From contig JAKZAP010000013.1 in NCBI GenBank assembly GCA_023053575.1, positions 20,431,689 to 20,495,688 on the forward strand: a stretch of 64,000 nt of DNA, read 5' to 3'. The first letter of the stretch is position 1, and each line of letters opens with the position of its first letter. The stretch is from Branchinecta lynchi (Eukaryota; Arthropoda; Branchiopoda; Anostraca; Branchinectidae). Under the pieces are notes generated by a model. That model searched no databases. It was not told the DNA's origin and worked only from the letters and a program-made list of their open reading frames with translations. The position numbers and the translations under genes are program-made. Shown here one piece after another: positions 22,105 through 33,999 of the stretch.

Positions 22105-23115
22105 TTATGGTGTCTCCCACCTCCTCGGCCCACATGAATCAAAGACTTTAAGATGCGCACTTGAATGGAGCTATACATTCAGTTCTAAGCAAAAACTCTT
22201 TGGGCAAAAATGATCATGGGCTCATGACGATCATGAAAATATAAATTTTGCTTAAAAGTATTTTTTTTTTACTTTGCGGTTAAGATTGGTAGCCTACTTT
22301 AAGGGATGGTCGGATCTGGGAAGCGACATTTCAAAGCCAATCTTGTCAAGTCTCTAATGTTCCAGCCAAGTCTCATAGTCCTAGCACATCTGGAAGTACC
22401 TTAAATCATGATCTCGGAAATCCTCTCCCCAACTTCGCACTCCCCACAGTGCCCGAATCCAGCCCGGTCCTGTCACTGATGTATCTAGGGCTTGTGCTTG
22501 TTCATCCCACCAAGTTTCCCCCCGTTCACTCTAAGCGTGTCACACGATCCCTTCTCTCCTCCATCCCTCACACACATTCATCGGATCAGGACCTGACTTG
22601 AAATGGGATATCTGAGACAAGAGATCTTCCGAAATATCAAGTTGCATTAAGATTCGGTCACCCGCTCGAAAGATATAAATACCTCAAGATTCAGGATTCC
22701 CCCTCTCTCCACTCCCCCCATGATGGTCAGATCGGGAAACTGACTATTCCCCAAGTTAACTTGGTTAGGTCACTCGTACGCCTGCCCAGTTTCATCGCCA
22801 TAACCCACCCGGAAGTACCTTAACTTCGGTCAGGGGAATTGAGAAATCCCCTCCATCCCCCCACAGTGACCAATCCGGTCCAGTTCTGCTCATGACCCTA
22901 TAGGGCGTGTGCTTAATGTTGTTCTCACCAAGTTTCATCCCAATCGCTCCGGATTCCTTCTCCCAAGTTGATCTGGTTGGGTCACTGATATGATTCCAAA
23001 GTTTCATCGTCCTTGCACATCTGGAAGTACCCTAACTCGCAACCACCGGACTGACCGACCGACGAAAAAGTGATCGGTAAATGGCAATTGGCCGGAAGGC
23101 AAGTGTCGTAAAAAG
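22105..23115 (+). mobile_element. Family A element, copy A10 (left end missing)
   Basis: The leader resembles 10630-10900 (AAGATGCGCACTT, GCAAAAATGATCATGGGCTC, GCCAATCTTGTC). C-rich units follow, then the right module and the stem AATGGCAATTGGCC / GGAAGGCAAGTGTCGT plus AAAAA. It directly follows A1. The usual AACAAGAG terminus was not found, so it is either truncated or a different subfamily with an unrecognised left end. Confidence 0.75.
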
Positions 23116-23465
23116 TTAGAAACTTGAAAACAAGCTGTTTGACGACTTGTCTGTATTACGAAGTTGGTCGGGGACGTTTCTCGATGAACATGTTTTGGTT
23201 CGGGACGTTTCTAGTCGAGCACGTTCTGGCGAGAACGTTTTTGGGCCTATTTTGCTGCGCAAATTTTTGTTCGGGACGTCGTGCTAGGAGTTGCTCTACG
23301 GGCCACCAGTTTTGGGATCCCACTGACAACTGTCTAAAATGTAAGCAAAATCAAATAACTCCTGCTAGTTTCTTATATAAACAATTTCGGGCATATTAAC
23401 TTAGTAGAGTTTGTAATTTGTAAGCGATACGGGACGTAGCCTACTTCATTATGCTAAGATTCATC
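23116..23465. other. Non-coding stretch with short TTCGGGACGTT repeats
   Basis: GGGACGTTTCT and TTCGGGACGT recur around 23169-23280. A 91-codon plus-strand frame crosses it but shows no domain. TTTTGGGATCCCA at about 23311 is a family-B-like terminal fragment. Confidence 0.35.
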
Positions 23466-23830
23466 ATCTTTTTGGTAACCCAAAACGGTAGTGACGGGCT
23501 GCCTGAGAATTGGGCCGGGTGTAACACTTAATATTAATTTCATCTATAACCAACAATTCAAATATTTGCACAATACATGCGCAATCGTAATTGGCCTGGG
23601 CTTGGGTAATCCGCGGGCTTCTTTCTTTAGGACAGGGGTAACAATACCCGAACAAAACAAATCGGGAACTAGACCTGAAGGAAAAATCATCTGAAGTAGC
23701 AATGTCAGATGCTCTTTAAGGAGAAGAGAACCAGACTCGAGATGAATTCCACAAATCTGATCAATTCCTCTACATAATTCTTTTTCAATTTTGAAATACA
23801 AGCAAAAACCATTCACACAGATACAATAAA
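23466..23830 (-). pseudogene. Non-LTR reverse transcriptase fragment (N-terminal fingers region)
   Basis: Minus-strand translation of about 23816-23545 reads EHLTLLLQMIFPSGLVPDLF, then SGIVTPVLKKE and PRPITIAHVLCKYL. This matches the conserved start of non-LTR polymerase domains (an 'IVTPV.KK....RPI.I' pattern). The copy has no catalytic part and no clear tail, so it is a short dead fragment. Confidence 0.7.
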
Positions 23831-23892
23831 ATTCATTTCCTCTTTCGAGTCATTGAGGCGTTTGTCCAGCATGAAGTGGGAGTCCCAACGCC

Positions 23893-24475
23893 AACGTGTT
23901 CCAGCGCCACCGTATGTTTTCCGCCACTAAGCAAAATGTTTTCCGCCTTCTCATTAGTGCAGGTAGCGCAGGTGTCTGGTTCATGTAATTCCAGATCTAA
24001 ATCCTGATATGCGAAGAGGGGTTTACCGCCACCAACTCTAACTTTACGATAATTCTAGATAATACGAAGACTGAGCTTAATGTTTCAAATAATTATTTAT
24101 TTTAAGTCCAACTAAAGAAACTGTACAACTTCAACGACTCAAGGCCCGAAAAACTATTCAGATTTCAAAAGGTGAGAAATCCTTCTTGATACGTAATTTT
24201 AACTTTCAGTAGCCGTGATACTTAATCCTGTTGGCGCTCGACACCCCGTCAGAATATTAGGTCTGACAAGAATTGACCCTACTCTCTAATCCTCTCGGGG
24301 ACGCAAGATTTCCTGGGTGGCGGTCAACACCCTTTTCACATTTAAAGATTTAAATCTCAAACTACCTGCAAAGTCTACCCGCGCTACATGAATTAAAAGA
24401 TGGCGGAAAACATTTGGTGGCGGACAACCGCGGTGGCGTTAGAACACTCCTGCGTCCAGCAACTTCTCATACTCG
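23893..24475. mobile_element. Candidate MITE with long imperfect inverted ends
   Basis: The left end GTGTTCCAGCGCCACCG (about 23896) and its right counterpart CGGTGGCGTTAGAACAC (about 24449-24465) are inverted, followed inward by inverted copies of TGTTTTCCGCC and of a segment with CATGTAATTCCAGATCTAAA. This looks like a MITE of about 570-580 bp. I could not identify a target duplication with confidence. Confidence 0.6.
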
Positions 24476-24625
24476 GTCTGAACCGATTGATTGGGTGGGC
24501 TAAACTGAATTTTAAAATGATTAAACCATTCGTCCTGAGTGATCTCAGTATAAGAGTCAATCCCTAGTCAACCTCTTTAACCTCTTTTCATTAGGTACTG
24601 TGTTATTTGTATATTTTTATAATTG

Positions 24626-27600
24626 TTTTGCGAGAGCAACACTTTGGTTTTGTCCTCTTTTTTTTTTCTTTTTTTCCTATGCCGCCGATTTCATTTTATT
24701 CCTGGTAACTGGGAAGGGTCTAACCTGTGCGGTTTTTACGGAAAGTGTGGACCTTAGGCCGGATTGATGAATATGACATTGCATTCTGGAAAGCTCCGTA
24801 GAACTCTTGCCTGGATGGTTTTAGCTTGTCCTCGAGCCAGAGCCTACGGTTTGCGAAGTGAAGTGAAGTTGTATAGCCTATGTCAGAGAGGACTATCTGA
24901 AGTTGTGTAGCGAACCTTTCGTTTCATCAAACCATGTTTCTGCTTTCGAGTGGAAAGCTCCGTTCTAGCACGAAAGCAGGCAGGCACCAGTTTTCAAATT
25001 GAAGATGGACTAAAATCTATAAGTGTTAAATATATGCGGCAGTTACCCGGCCCCACAGCCAACATATCTTCTTTGAGTGATAAATAGAAAAATCTACAGA
25101 GACAAAAAAGTGGCTTTTTCCCAGGGATCAGAAAGTGCTGCCATCTATTGTTTCTGTCCATGTCTGCGACGATTTCAGCTGAGTTTATCATTTTTTTTTT
25201 GCACTTTGGTTTGTGGTAGAGTAACGGTATCAGATGTGCCTCTTAAACTTTAAAAGTTCTCTCATTGCTAAAGAAACTAGAGCTTATCCTTTGCTCCTTT
25301 CTAAGTCGTGACGTTAGAAAGTTGGCCTACGGCAAAAAAGTCAACTTTTGAACTAAGACAGGTAGAATTTTATTTTCGACGGCAATCGATAGCCATTGAT
25401 GAGCTGATCAAAGTAGATGTCATCCATTTTTTGGTACAAAAATTCCTTCATGAGATACACCAGTTTGAAAATTTCAAAGGGGTTGACAACTTCAGTAGTA
25501 AGGTACATTGAAACCAAAAACAGGTGATACCAGTTATGAGACATATAGGGGACTTTTAAGCAACAGTCGACTGTTAGCCCATAATCATCTTCGGTAATGA
25601 GGGGTTTGCAGCTTTTGCTAGTTGGTGTACCTGTTATTTGTTTCCGGTGTATTCGATGGTAAGAACAATTTGGTTCCCAATGGTAAGATATGCAAGGGAC
25701 TTGTAAGTAATAATCGGCTGTTATGCTACAATCATCTTCTGCGATGATGGGTTTGCAACTTTTGCTAGCTGGTGTACCCATTATTTGTTTTCGGTTAACT
25801 TAATGTATATCACGGGAGAGGGACTTGTAAGTAGGAATCGGTTCACGAGGGGCCAGGAATTTTTGCAAATGGGTGCACATTGTATTCGATTTCTATAAAT
25901 CTGACGGTAAGAAAGTTTGTGTCGATGGTCTATCAATGTAACCTAGGAACTGTTTACACAACGGATACAAACGAAAATGTAAAGCAATGAGGTAGTTTCA
26001 TAATAATTAATAGTGTCATCTATGGTATTTTAATCCTGAAAAGTTACGGATAGCTTTCTAATACCAAATAGAATTTATAAGATATTGTTCCAAGTTTTCA
26101 TCCGTCACGATGTCTACGTGACGGATGAAAGGATAAAGAACAACTGACTGCAAAGTTAATTTAGTCCGTTCTTCCTATATTATTTTGTTGCTGTTTTTAC
26201 AACGCTGAGGAATACCTTTTGATCATATGATTAATTTAAAAAAAAAAAGTAATTGTGTACCAATTTTTTTAATTAATTAAAGCAATGAGGTAGTTTCATA
26301 ATAATTAATAGTGTCATCTATGGTATTTTAATCCTGAAAAGTTACGGATAGCTTTCTAATACCAACTAGATTATATAAGATATTGTTCCAAGTTTTCACC
26401 CGTCACAATGTCTACGTGACGGATGAAAGGATAAAGTACAACTGATTGCAAAGTTAATTTAGTCCGTTCTTCCTATATTATTTTGTTGCTGTTTTTATAA
26501 CGCTGAGGAATACCTTTTGATCATATGATTAATTTTTTTAAAACATCCCGTTTAAAAAGCTTATGCTATAATCATCTTCAGCGATGAGGAGTTTGCAACT
26601 TTTGCTAGCTGGTGTATCCATTATTTGTTTCCGGTGAATTTGATGTCAATCACGGGAGAGGGACTTGTTAGTAAGAATCGGTTCACAAGGGGCTAGAAAT
26701 TTTTGAAAATTGGTGCAGATTGTATTCGATTTCTGTAAATATGACGGTAAGAAAGTTTGTATCGATGGTCTATCGCTATAACCTAGAATTTTCTGTTAAC
26801 GCAACGGGTACAAACGATACGGTAATGTAAAACAATAAGGTAGTTTTGTAATAATTAATAGTGTCATCTATGTTATTTTAATCCTGAAAAGTTACGGATG
26901 GTTTTACAATATCAACTAGATTATATAAGATATTGTTCCAAGTTTTCATCCGTCACGATATCTACGATTGAAAAGGATAAAGTTCAACTTCGACGGCAAT
27001 CGATAGCCGCTGATGAGCTGATCAAAGTATATGACATCCATTTTTTGGTAAAAAAAATTCCTTCATGAGATACACCAGTTTGAAAGTTTCAAGGGGTTGA
27101 CAACTTCAGTAGTAACTTACACACTGAAACCAAAAATAGGTGATACCAGTTGTGAGACATTTAGGGGACTTGTACGCGACAGTCGACTGTTAGGGGTTTG
27201 CAGCAATTTCGGCAATGATGGGTTTGCAGCTCTCGCTAGTTGGCGTATATGTCATTTGATGAACAATTTGGTTCCCAAATGTAAGACATGCAAGGGACTT
27301 GTAAGTAATAATCGGCTGTTATGCTACAAAAGTCTTCAGCGATGAGGGGTTTGCAACTTTTGCTGGCCGGTGTACCCATTGTTTTTATCCGGTGAACTTG
27401 ATGTCTATCACGGGAAAGGGACTTGTCAGTTGAATCGGTGCACGAGGGGCTAGAAGTTTGTGCAAATTGTTGCATACTGTATTCGATTTATATAAATCTG
27501 ACGGTAAGAAAGCTTGTATCGTTGGTCTATCGCTGTAACCTAGGATTTACTGTTAACGCAACGGGTACAAACGATACGGTAATGTAAAACAAGGTAGTTT

Positions 27601-28667
27601 CGTAATAATTAATAGTGTCATCTATGGTATTTTAATCCTGAAAAGTTACGGATAGCTTTATATTACCAACTAGATTATATAGGATATTATTCCAAGTTTT
27701 CATCCGTCACGATGTCTACGATTGAAAAGGATAAAGTTCAACTGACTGCAAAGTCAATTTAGTCCCTTTTTCCGATATGCTTTTGTTGTGGTTAGGGCAA
27801 TCGATAGCCCTCGAAGAGCTGATCAAAATATATGTCATCCATTTTTTGAACAAAAATCCTTCATGAGATAAACCAGTTTGAAAGCTTCAAGGGGTTGACA
27901 ACTTCAGGAGTAAGGTACACACTGAAACCAAAAATAGGCGATACCAGTTGTGAGACATGTAAGGGACTTGTAAGCAACAGTCGACTGTTAGCTCCTAATC
28001 ATCTTCGGCAACGAGGAGTTTGCAGCTTTCGCTAGTTGGTATACCTGTTATTTGTCTCAGGTGTATTCGATGGTAAGAACAATTTTGTTCAAAATTGTAA
28101 GACATGCATGGGACTTGGAAGTAATAATCGGCTTTTATGCTATAATCATCTTCAGCGATGAGGGGTTTGCAACTTTTGATAGCTGGTGTATCCATTATTT
28201 GTTTCAGGTGAATTTGATGTCAATCACGGGAGAGGGATTTGTAAGTAAGAATCGGTTCACGAGGGGCTAGAAATTTTTGAAAATTGGTGCACATTGTATT
28301 CGATTTCTGTAAATATGATTGTAAGAAAGTTTGTATCGATGGTCTATCGCTATAACCTAGGATTAACTGTTTCCGCAACGGGTACAAACGATACAGTAAT
28401 GTCAATAAGGTAGTTTTGTAATATTTAATAGTGTCATCTATGGTATTTTAATCCTGAAACGTTACGGATAGCTAAAGAACAGCTTTTGATCATGTGATTA
28501 TTCTTTTTAGAACATACCGTTTTAAAAGCTTCGATAAGTTGACAATTTCAGCATTTAACCGACAGCGAAGAAACAAAACCGAAGTGTTGCTCTCGCAACA
28601 CTTTAGCCGGCGAAGCCGGACAAAGGTTGCCGCAACACTTCACGTTGCCCGGGCAACGTAGGTCTAG
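24626..28667 (+). mobile_element. Large repeat array with Helitron-like 3' end (family F)
   Basis: The left boundary has GCGAGAGCAACACTTTGG. The right boundary has its inverse, CCGAAGTGTTGCTCTCGC, which folds with GCAACACTTT into a hairpin, then a second GC-rich palindrome and CTAG. The interior is AT-rich and repetitive. Units with GGGACTTGTAAGTAATAATC, GATGAGGGGTTTGCAACTTT and GCTAGCTGGTGTACCCATT recur. So do larger blocks starting GCAATCGATAGCC at about 25383, 26996 and 27798 and blocks with ATAATTAATAGTGTCATCTA at about 26000, 26296, 26849, 27605 and 28422. No Rep/helicase frame is present, so it would be non-autonomous. Confidence 0.65.
28642..28667 (+). promoter_or_regulatory. Helitron-type 3' terminus: palindrome then CTAG
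   Basis: ACGTTGCCCGGGCAACGT (28642-28659) is a perfect palindrome. It is followed by AGGT and CTAG (28664-28667), then T. A GC-rich hairpin just upstream of CTRR with insertion before T is the known Helitron 3' pattern. The 4-base spacing is a little short. Confidence 0.6.
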
Positions 28668-29700
28668 TTATGTTTCGACGAAAGTTTTTATGAAACCAAA
28701 CTAATCGTACCAAGTATTATGTAAATTAAAAAAATAAATACTATGTACTCTTATATCTCTGTGACTATGTTGACAATTCCGATCAGTCCGATGCTATCTT
28801 TCTTAACAAAGAATTTTCGGACAATAAAGCGGATTGAGTTGAATTTTGAGTCTCCTTTTTCTACAGCTCTCCACCTCATGGTGACCGAAACGTAAATATC
28901 GATATAGAAAACGATGTTTGTTCGTTAATTATTTTACATGATCCAACATAAGTTACATTTATAAATCCAAAATGGAGCAATAGTAAATAAGTAAGTAATT
29001 TATTTGTAACCCGCCATTTTTAAAAAGTGGAGCAAATGAACGAAAAAAAACCCACCTAAAAGACACATAAAAAAGACACTAAATTTTCAATCTGTCGTTA
29101 AATTTTCAGTTTTCAGTATGTTCTTAGTTACTGAATCTTTATGTATTCGAAGTTTTAGTTGATGCAAGACGCTTTTTTACGATAATTTTGCAGTTAAGTT
29201 TAAACGAAACGAGACGTATACTATAGTGAAACATGGTTCCGAAATATCGATTATCGAAAGTCAAAATATCGATATATCGAAAAATCAAAATATCGCCCAA
29301 CCCTATGTGATCTCAGTAACCTTTCTTCCCGGTTATTGCAAGCCAATTTGCGTCGACTAGCACAGTCGACCGGGATGAATCATAGGCCCCCAGCTCACCG
29401 AGGAAACTACAACGTCAAAATGACGATTTCAGTTGACCAGAAGGTGAACTGAGTGTAAGACCTCGTGTAAGACAAAATACAACACAGGTTGAATCTTCGC
29501 TTTCAGTTGACAGAACAGGTAAAAAGAACACGATCGGAGGCAAGACAAGACGTAGCCTATAGCCTACGTTCTCGTTTCTTGAAGCTGAACAGCTGAGAAG
29601 CGGTGTATAGTATAGCAGTGTCTAGGTAAGTAGGCTTACTATTTGACTAAATAATTATAAGCTCGACTTGTTGTTTACTCCTTTTCTGAAGGTTCCTACA
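28668..29700. other. AT-rich non-coding stretch with fragments of other repeats
   Basis: 29232-29305 has repeated ATATCGAT motifs ending AAATATCGCCCAACCCTA, like one end of a TAGGGTTGGGCGATAT-type DNA element, but I found no partner end. 28990-29030 resembles a retroelement tail (AAGTAAGTAATTTATTTGTA). No gene was seen. Confidence 0.4.
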
Positions 29701-29708
29701 CCCAAAGT

Positions 29709-29904
29709 CAGGCCCGTATACAGGAATTTATTTCGAGGGGGGGTTTGCCTTTCGGAGGGAGGAGGGGGGGTTATTGCCTGCTGGTCGGACAGAAAATTAC
29801 AAAAAACACATAGATCAGAGGGAAAAGCCTATAAAAATCATTATTTTGTGTGTTTTGGGGGGGGGGGGGGTCAACCCCCTAACCCCCCCCTGGATACGGA
29901 CTTG
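29709..29904. mobile_element. hAT-type MITE with perfect 8-bp target duplication
   Basis: The ends are CAGGCCCGTATACAGG and the complement of CAAGTCCGTATCCAGG. CCCAAAGT flanks it on both sides (29701-29708 and 29905-29912). At 196 bp and with no coding sequence, it contains long G runs. Confidence 0.88.
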
Positions 29905-29912
29905 CCCAAAGT

Positions 29913-30277
29913 TACGCTTAAGGCTATTAGGGCTCCAACCGAAGATCTAGGTAGCGTTCCAGCAAATTATTACTAGTTACGATCGTTACTATTCTTGTTA
30001 TTATTGCCGTTCCATAGCACGCCGTAATAAGCAAATTGGCTCCTCCCAATTTATTATTTTCGTTCCACGACTGTTACGATCGTTACAATTTACTTATGAT
30101 GGTCGCGAGCATCATAAGTGATAATAACTATCGGTTCTGCAGGAACTCCCGCAAGAGTGATGACGTATGTTCCTGTTGTTATCATTTCCGTTCCAGAGAG
30201 CGTGATAACTGCGCTCGCCCCTCTTATTATTATCGTGACTTATAATAACTTCACTGTATCGCTACCCTACTCTCAAT
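29913..30277. other. AT-rich stretch with short inverted motifs
   Basis: TTATTATTGCCGTTCCA, TTATTTTCGTTCCAC and TATCATTTCCGTTCCAGAG recur between 30000 and 30200, interspersed with GATCGTTAC motifs. It looks like a degenerate minisatellite. No gene was seen. Confidence 0.35.
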
Positions 30278-30464
30278 AGGTGCGTTCATTGCACTCAGGG
30301 CTGTCTCTAGTGTTTTGTCACCAGTGTCCGGTTCTTCTGTTAGAACGCGTTTTTTGGTTCACCGGTGAGTTGATGAAAACTGGTAACTTCTCCCTGAAAC
30401 CGGGCTCCCGAGCTGGTTCTGGTTAGTCCGCACCGGTGAGATAAAACCGTACACCGGTTAGTTC

Positions 30465-31313
30465 AACAAGACCAAAGGCGTCGATGGGTTCCCAAAATCT
30501 AATATTTTCAGGCTATCGGGTCTTGTCTTCGCCAGATCCAGTCTTCGCCAGGCTAACCATCAGAGAAAACCAGGTTCAGAGATACCTCTATAAGCCATAT
30601 CTATTTTGACGATACTGACCGAGACTTCCTGCTTTACTTCTGCCAAGTTTCCCGTTTCGCAGGAAACCCGAACGAACTACTAGTCCAGCAAAAAAAGAAA
30701 TTTCAGAAACAAATCAAGTGTATCTCCTTATCCCTATAAAGAACATCTAATCAACTTTGAATAAAAGCTAAATCCGGTTACAACCGGATTCCGGACTAAT
30801 TAGATATCATCTAATCGAACTTTTGCCTTAAACAAATTTTCCGGTTTTGGCCGGATTCCGGGCGAACTAGTTGTTCGACGAGAAAATGGTTTTCAACATC
30901 GTGGTCATGTTTTTTTTACCCCCAAATCAAACATTTAATCAACTTCAAATGAAACTTTTACTTTCAATCAACTTTCCGGTTTTGCCGGATTCCGGACGAA
31001 CTACTTGTCCGGCGAGAAATTTGGTTTTCACTATCGTGCTCTGCATGCCTTCTTACCCCATAATCGACTATCGCATTAGCTGTTTAAAAATATTTTGTTT
31101 GTCCCTTAATTTGAACCCCCACCCCTAAATGTAGAGCTACAGGGCCCATCTACGAGCTTGACCTTACTCTTGACCCAAAGAATTGTCACACAAAGTTTCA
31201 TCAAAATATCTCATTCCCTTCGAGAGTTATCGTGCTCACAGACGGACGGACAGACGGACAACTTTTGCGATGTCATAGATGTCCCTCCACTTACATTTTG
31301 GGGGTCTCAAAAA
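30465..31313 (+). mobile_element. Family B element, copy B4, inserted in MITE G1
   Basis: The left end AACAAGACCAAAGG starts at 30465. The right end is TTTTGGGGGTCTCAAAAA, a mutated form of the terminal palindrome. Comparison with the empty site in G2 (GCCAAAACGGG on the minus strand) places both boundaries to within a few A residues. At about 850 bp this is a short copy with roughly two to three internal units and the usual ACAGACGGACGGACAGAC module. Confidence 0.92.
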
Positions 31314-31369
31314 CGGGTTGTAAGAAGACTGGTGAGCAGTCACTGTTGGATGTAAAAACGGCTTATAAG

Positions 31370-32836
31370 AACAAGAGCTGAAAGCTTACATGGCACTTGT
31401 AAGAACAGTTAGCATGTTTGTCAGATACGGTTTGGAGTTTTGAAGGCTGGATCTCTCTCCCGATGTTGATTTCATCAGAAAATGGGCTTGATCTAGTAAA
31501 TCTGAAATGGTTATCTCACTCGATGACAACTGTTTCTTCCTCCCACAATGATTGGATCGGGGGAGGCACTATTTTTGTGCCAATCTGATAGATTCCTTAA
31601 AGCACAATGGGCACTTATAATGCTTTACTTTGTATTAAATGCTTCACAAATAAACATTTCCGACTTCCTTTAGAGGGCGCTACGAAAATCGGCCGTTTTC
31701 TTGTTATCCCTTGTCTTTACCTCTCTGGCATTTCGGCGATCCAAATCTTAAAAGATGGGATATCGTGGCAGGAAATTCAAAAACTCCCAGCAATGCTTGA
31801 TAGAAAAGGATATATCACCAAAGTCAAGCCGCAGATGCAGTTTTACCTGATTGTTCTAGTGCTTCATCAGAAGTTCCATGGCTTAAAGTGCTTATTCAAA
31901 GTTTTTCTTTGTGGAATAGTGCTGTGAAGCTTGAATAGCTTGCTTTATGAAATGTACCAGAATATGCAATAAGCTTATAAAAAATAACAAAGGTACAAAA
32001 ATCATTCAAAAACAAATAACCTATTCAAATCTGAATCATACAAGCTGATTTATGCATAGGACAAAGACCTACTAAGTATTATAAGAAACACTCCTTTTAT
32101 CTTTGTCCAAGCTAGTAAATTGAGCATGTACTGGCCTAAAAAATTACGCTTTGAAATATCACAGAGAGGAAAATGCTGAAAAAGCTGCTGATCTAGGGGG
32201 TAAGCATTGTTCCTAGGTTGTTACAGAGTGGGATTGGGGTAGTTTGATGTGCCCATTGAACTTTAACATGCCTGCAAAGTTTCACGGTCATAGCACATCT
32301 GGAAGTACCCTAACTCGTGATCATCGGAATTGTGGAAAACCCCCTCCAACTCCCCACCACTGTGCCACGATCCGGTCCTGTTTTGTCAATAATGTATCGA
32401 CGGCTTACGCTTGTTCTTCCCTCCAAGTCCCATCCCGGTCCCTCGAATCTAAGCGTGTCACGAGATTTCCGCTCCCCCCCCCCAAGTTATCGGATCCGTT
32501 CCAGACTTGAAATTGATCATCTGAGACACTTGTTCTTGAAACTTGACAAGTTCCATACACGTCGGATTACCCATTCTAAAGTTATACATGTTACTAGTTT
32601 CCAGATTTACCATCCCTCCACTCCCCCCCCCCCCCACGATAGCTGGATCGAGGAAGTGATTGTTTCCAAGTTATTCTGGTTGTGTCCCTTATATGCCTGC
32701 CAAGTTTCATCGTCCTAGCTTATGCGGAAGTGCCCAAACTAGCAAAACCTGGACAGACCGACAGAATGACAGACAGACAGACCGACAGAAATTACGATCG
32801 CTATTTGGGTATGAGTATGCTCAAGTGCCATAAAAA
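31370..32836 (+). mobile_element. Family A element, copy A4, inserted in MITE G1
   Basis: The left end is AACAAGAGCTGAAAGCTTAC. The right end is GCTCAAGTGCCATAAAAA. The empty site in G2 reads CTTATAAGAAAAACCGGAG, so the insertion went into a five-A run. The left half (31400-32270) is atypical, without C-rich units, and the right half (32280-32800) has standard ones. A 106-codon frame at 31607-31927 lies in the atypical part and has no recognisable domain. Confidence 0.92.
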
Positions 32837-32882
32837 CCGGAGATCACTGGTGAGAACTCCCGTGACAAAGAACGCAGCTAAT

Positions 32883-33999
32883 ATTTAGCCAACGGCTTTT
32901 GTTCTGAATATTATCTCTACTCCAAACGTCGTGGTTTTCAGGCAGATGCTTCATTTTGCGAAAATCTAGGGAGACAAGGGCGTTTTACAGACCACTAGCT
33001 CAGTCTGAAAGGTCGGTAAAAAGACCTTATTAAAATCTAACTGAATGCAAACGCATTTAATAATGATGGTACATTACTTTGTAACTTAAATCTTCTGATT
33101 TGTGATGTGCGCCCCCCCCCCCCCCCCGAAAACGATGCCTCTGGTTTCAGGCACATTATCTCGATAAAAGTGCTTCGAAGTTTTGCACTATCATTTGCAG
33201 ACAAAGTCTACAGGAAGAAAAGGTGGATTTGGAAACAGTAGTTCAGGAAGTGGACCGTTTATGTACCCCAGGCATATAAACTCAAATTAAGTTTATTTTT
33301 CCACTGCGAAAAATAGCATAGGAAAATGTCAATAACAATTCACTAACATACAAGTTCATGATATACTTTACTTTACATAATCTTCATGCAATATATAGTT
33401 TTGGTTTCTTAATTAAAAACGTAAAAAAAAAAAAATAAAGAAAATGTCACCTGTCTTGTCTAGGTGGTGGGCCAGTAAAATAAAGTGTAGCCTAATGGTC
33501 CAAAAAAACATTCAAGGGCACGGTCGTCCATAAAATACCAGTGTGCGTCGTTATATGATGACTAACGTTTAGGTATCCCAAACATTGCTCTACCTTGTTC
33601 TCTTTGTAATCCTAGGAATCTTCTAAATAAACTTGTGTTAACTTATTTTACAAGATGACCAATAGGTTTTGACCAAAAAATTCCTAATAGTGGTTAATAG
33701 TTGATAGTATTCAGTTAAGATACTGCGAAATAAATTACACAGCAAAACAAATATTTTAGCTTTAAAAATCGCGCTATGACTAATAAGCTGTCGGCGTGTA
33801 GCCCCTTGTTCGCGCTGCTGCAATTTCCCGCAAAACTCTGCGTCATGCGACATACAACACGGATCGTGCGACAAGCAACGCAGAACTTTGTGTTTTGTCG
33901 CAGTGTCGGATGCGTTGACAAATTTCAACTGTCCGACATAGCGCATGCGATTTTTGAGGGAAGAAAAGAAAAAATAAAGATTAGTTAGTTTCCAAGAAT
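32883..33999. other. Non-coding stretch, nothing recognised
   Basis: It contains a run of about 16 C at 33112-33127, an A run at 33423 and several overlapping frames at 33640-34030 without domain similarity. Confidence 0.4.

Larger units (their letters stand above)
30278..32879 (+). mobile_element. MITE G, copy G1, split by one B and one A element
   Basis: The three pieces 30278-30464, 31314-31369 and 32837-32879 together reproduce the uninterrupted MITE at 42074-42367 (opposite strand), about 286 against 294 bp. The ends are AGGTGCGTTC and GAACGCAGCT. AAT flanks both ends (30275-30277 and 32880-32882), a probable 3-bp target duplication. Shared landmarks are GGGCTGTCTCTAGTGTTT, GGTTCTGGTTAGTCCGCAC, AAAAACGGCTTATAAG and GAACTCCCGTGACAAAGAAC. 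Confidence 0.9.

Noticed and set aside
25308..28405. Several 60-140 codon frames such as the minus-strand one at 25353-25781
   Set aside because: They repeat with the DNA units of the AT-rich array and carry no domain.
29232..29305. Full DNA transposon ending in TAGGGTTGGGCGATAT
   Set aside because: Only one end is visible; no inverted partner or target duplication was found.
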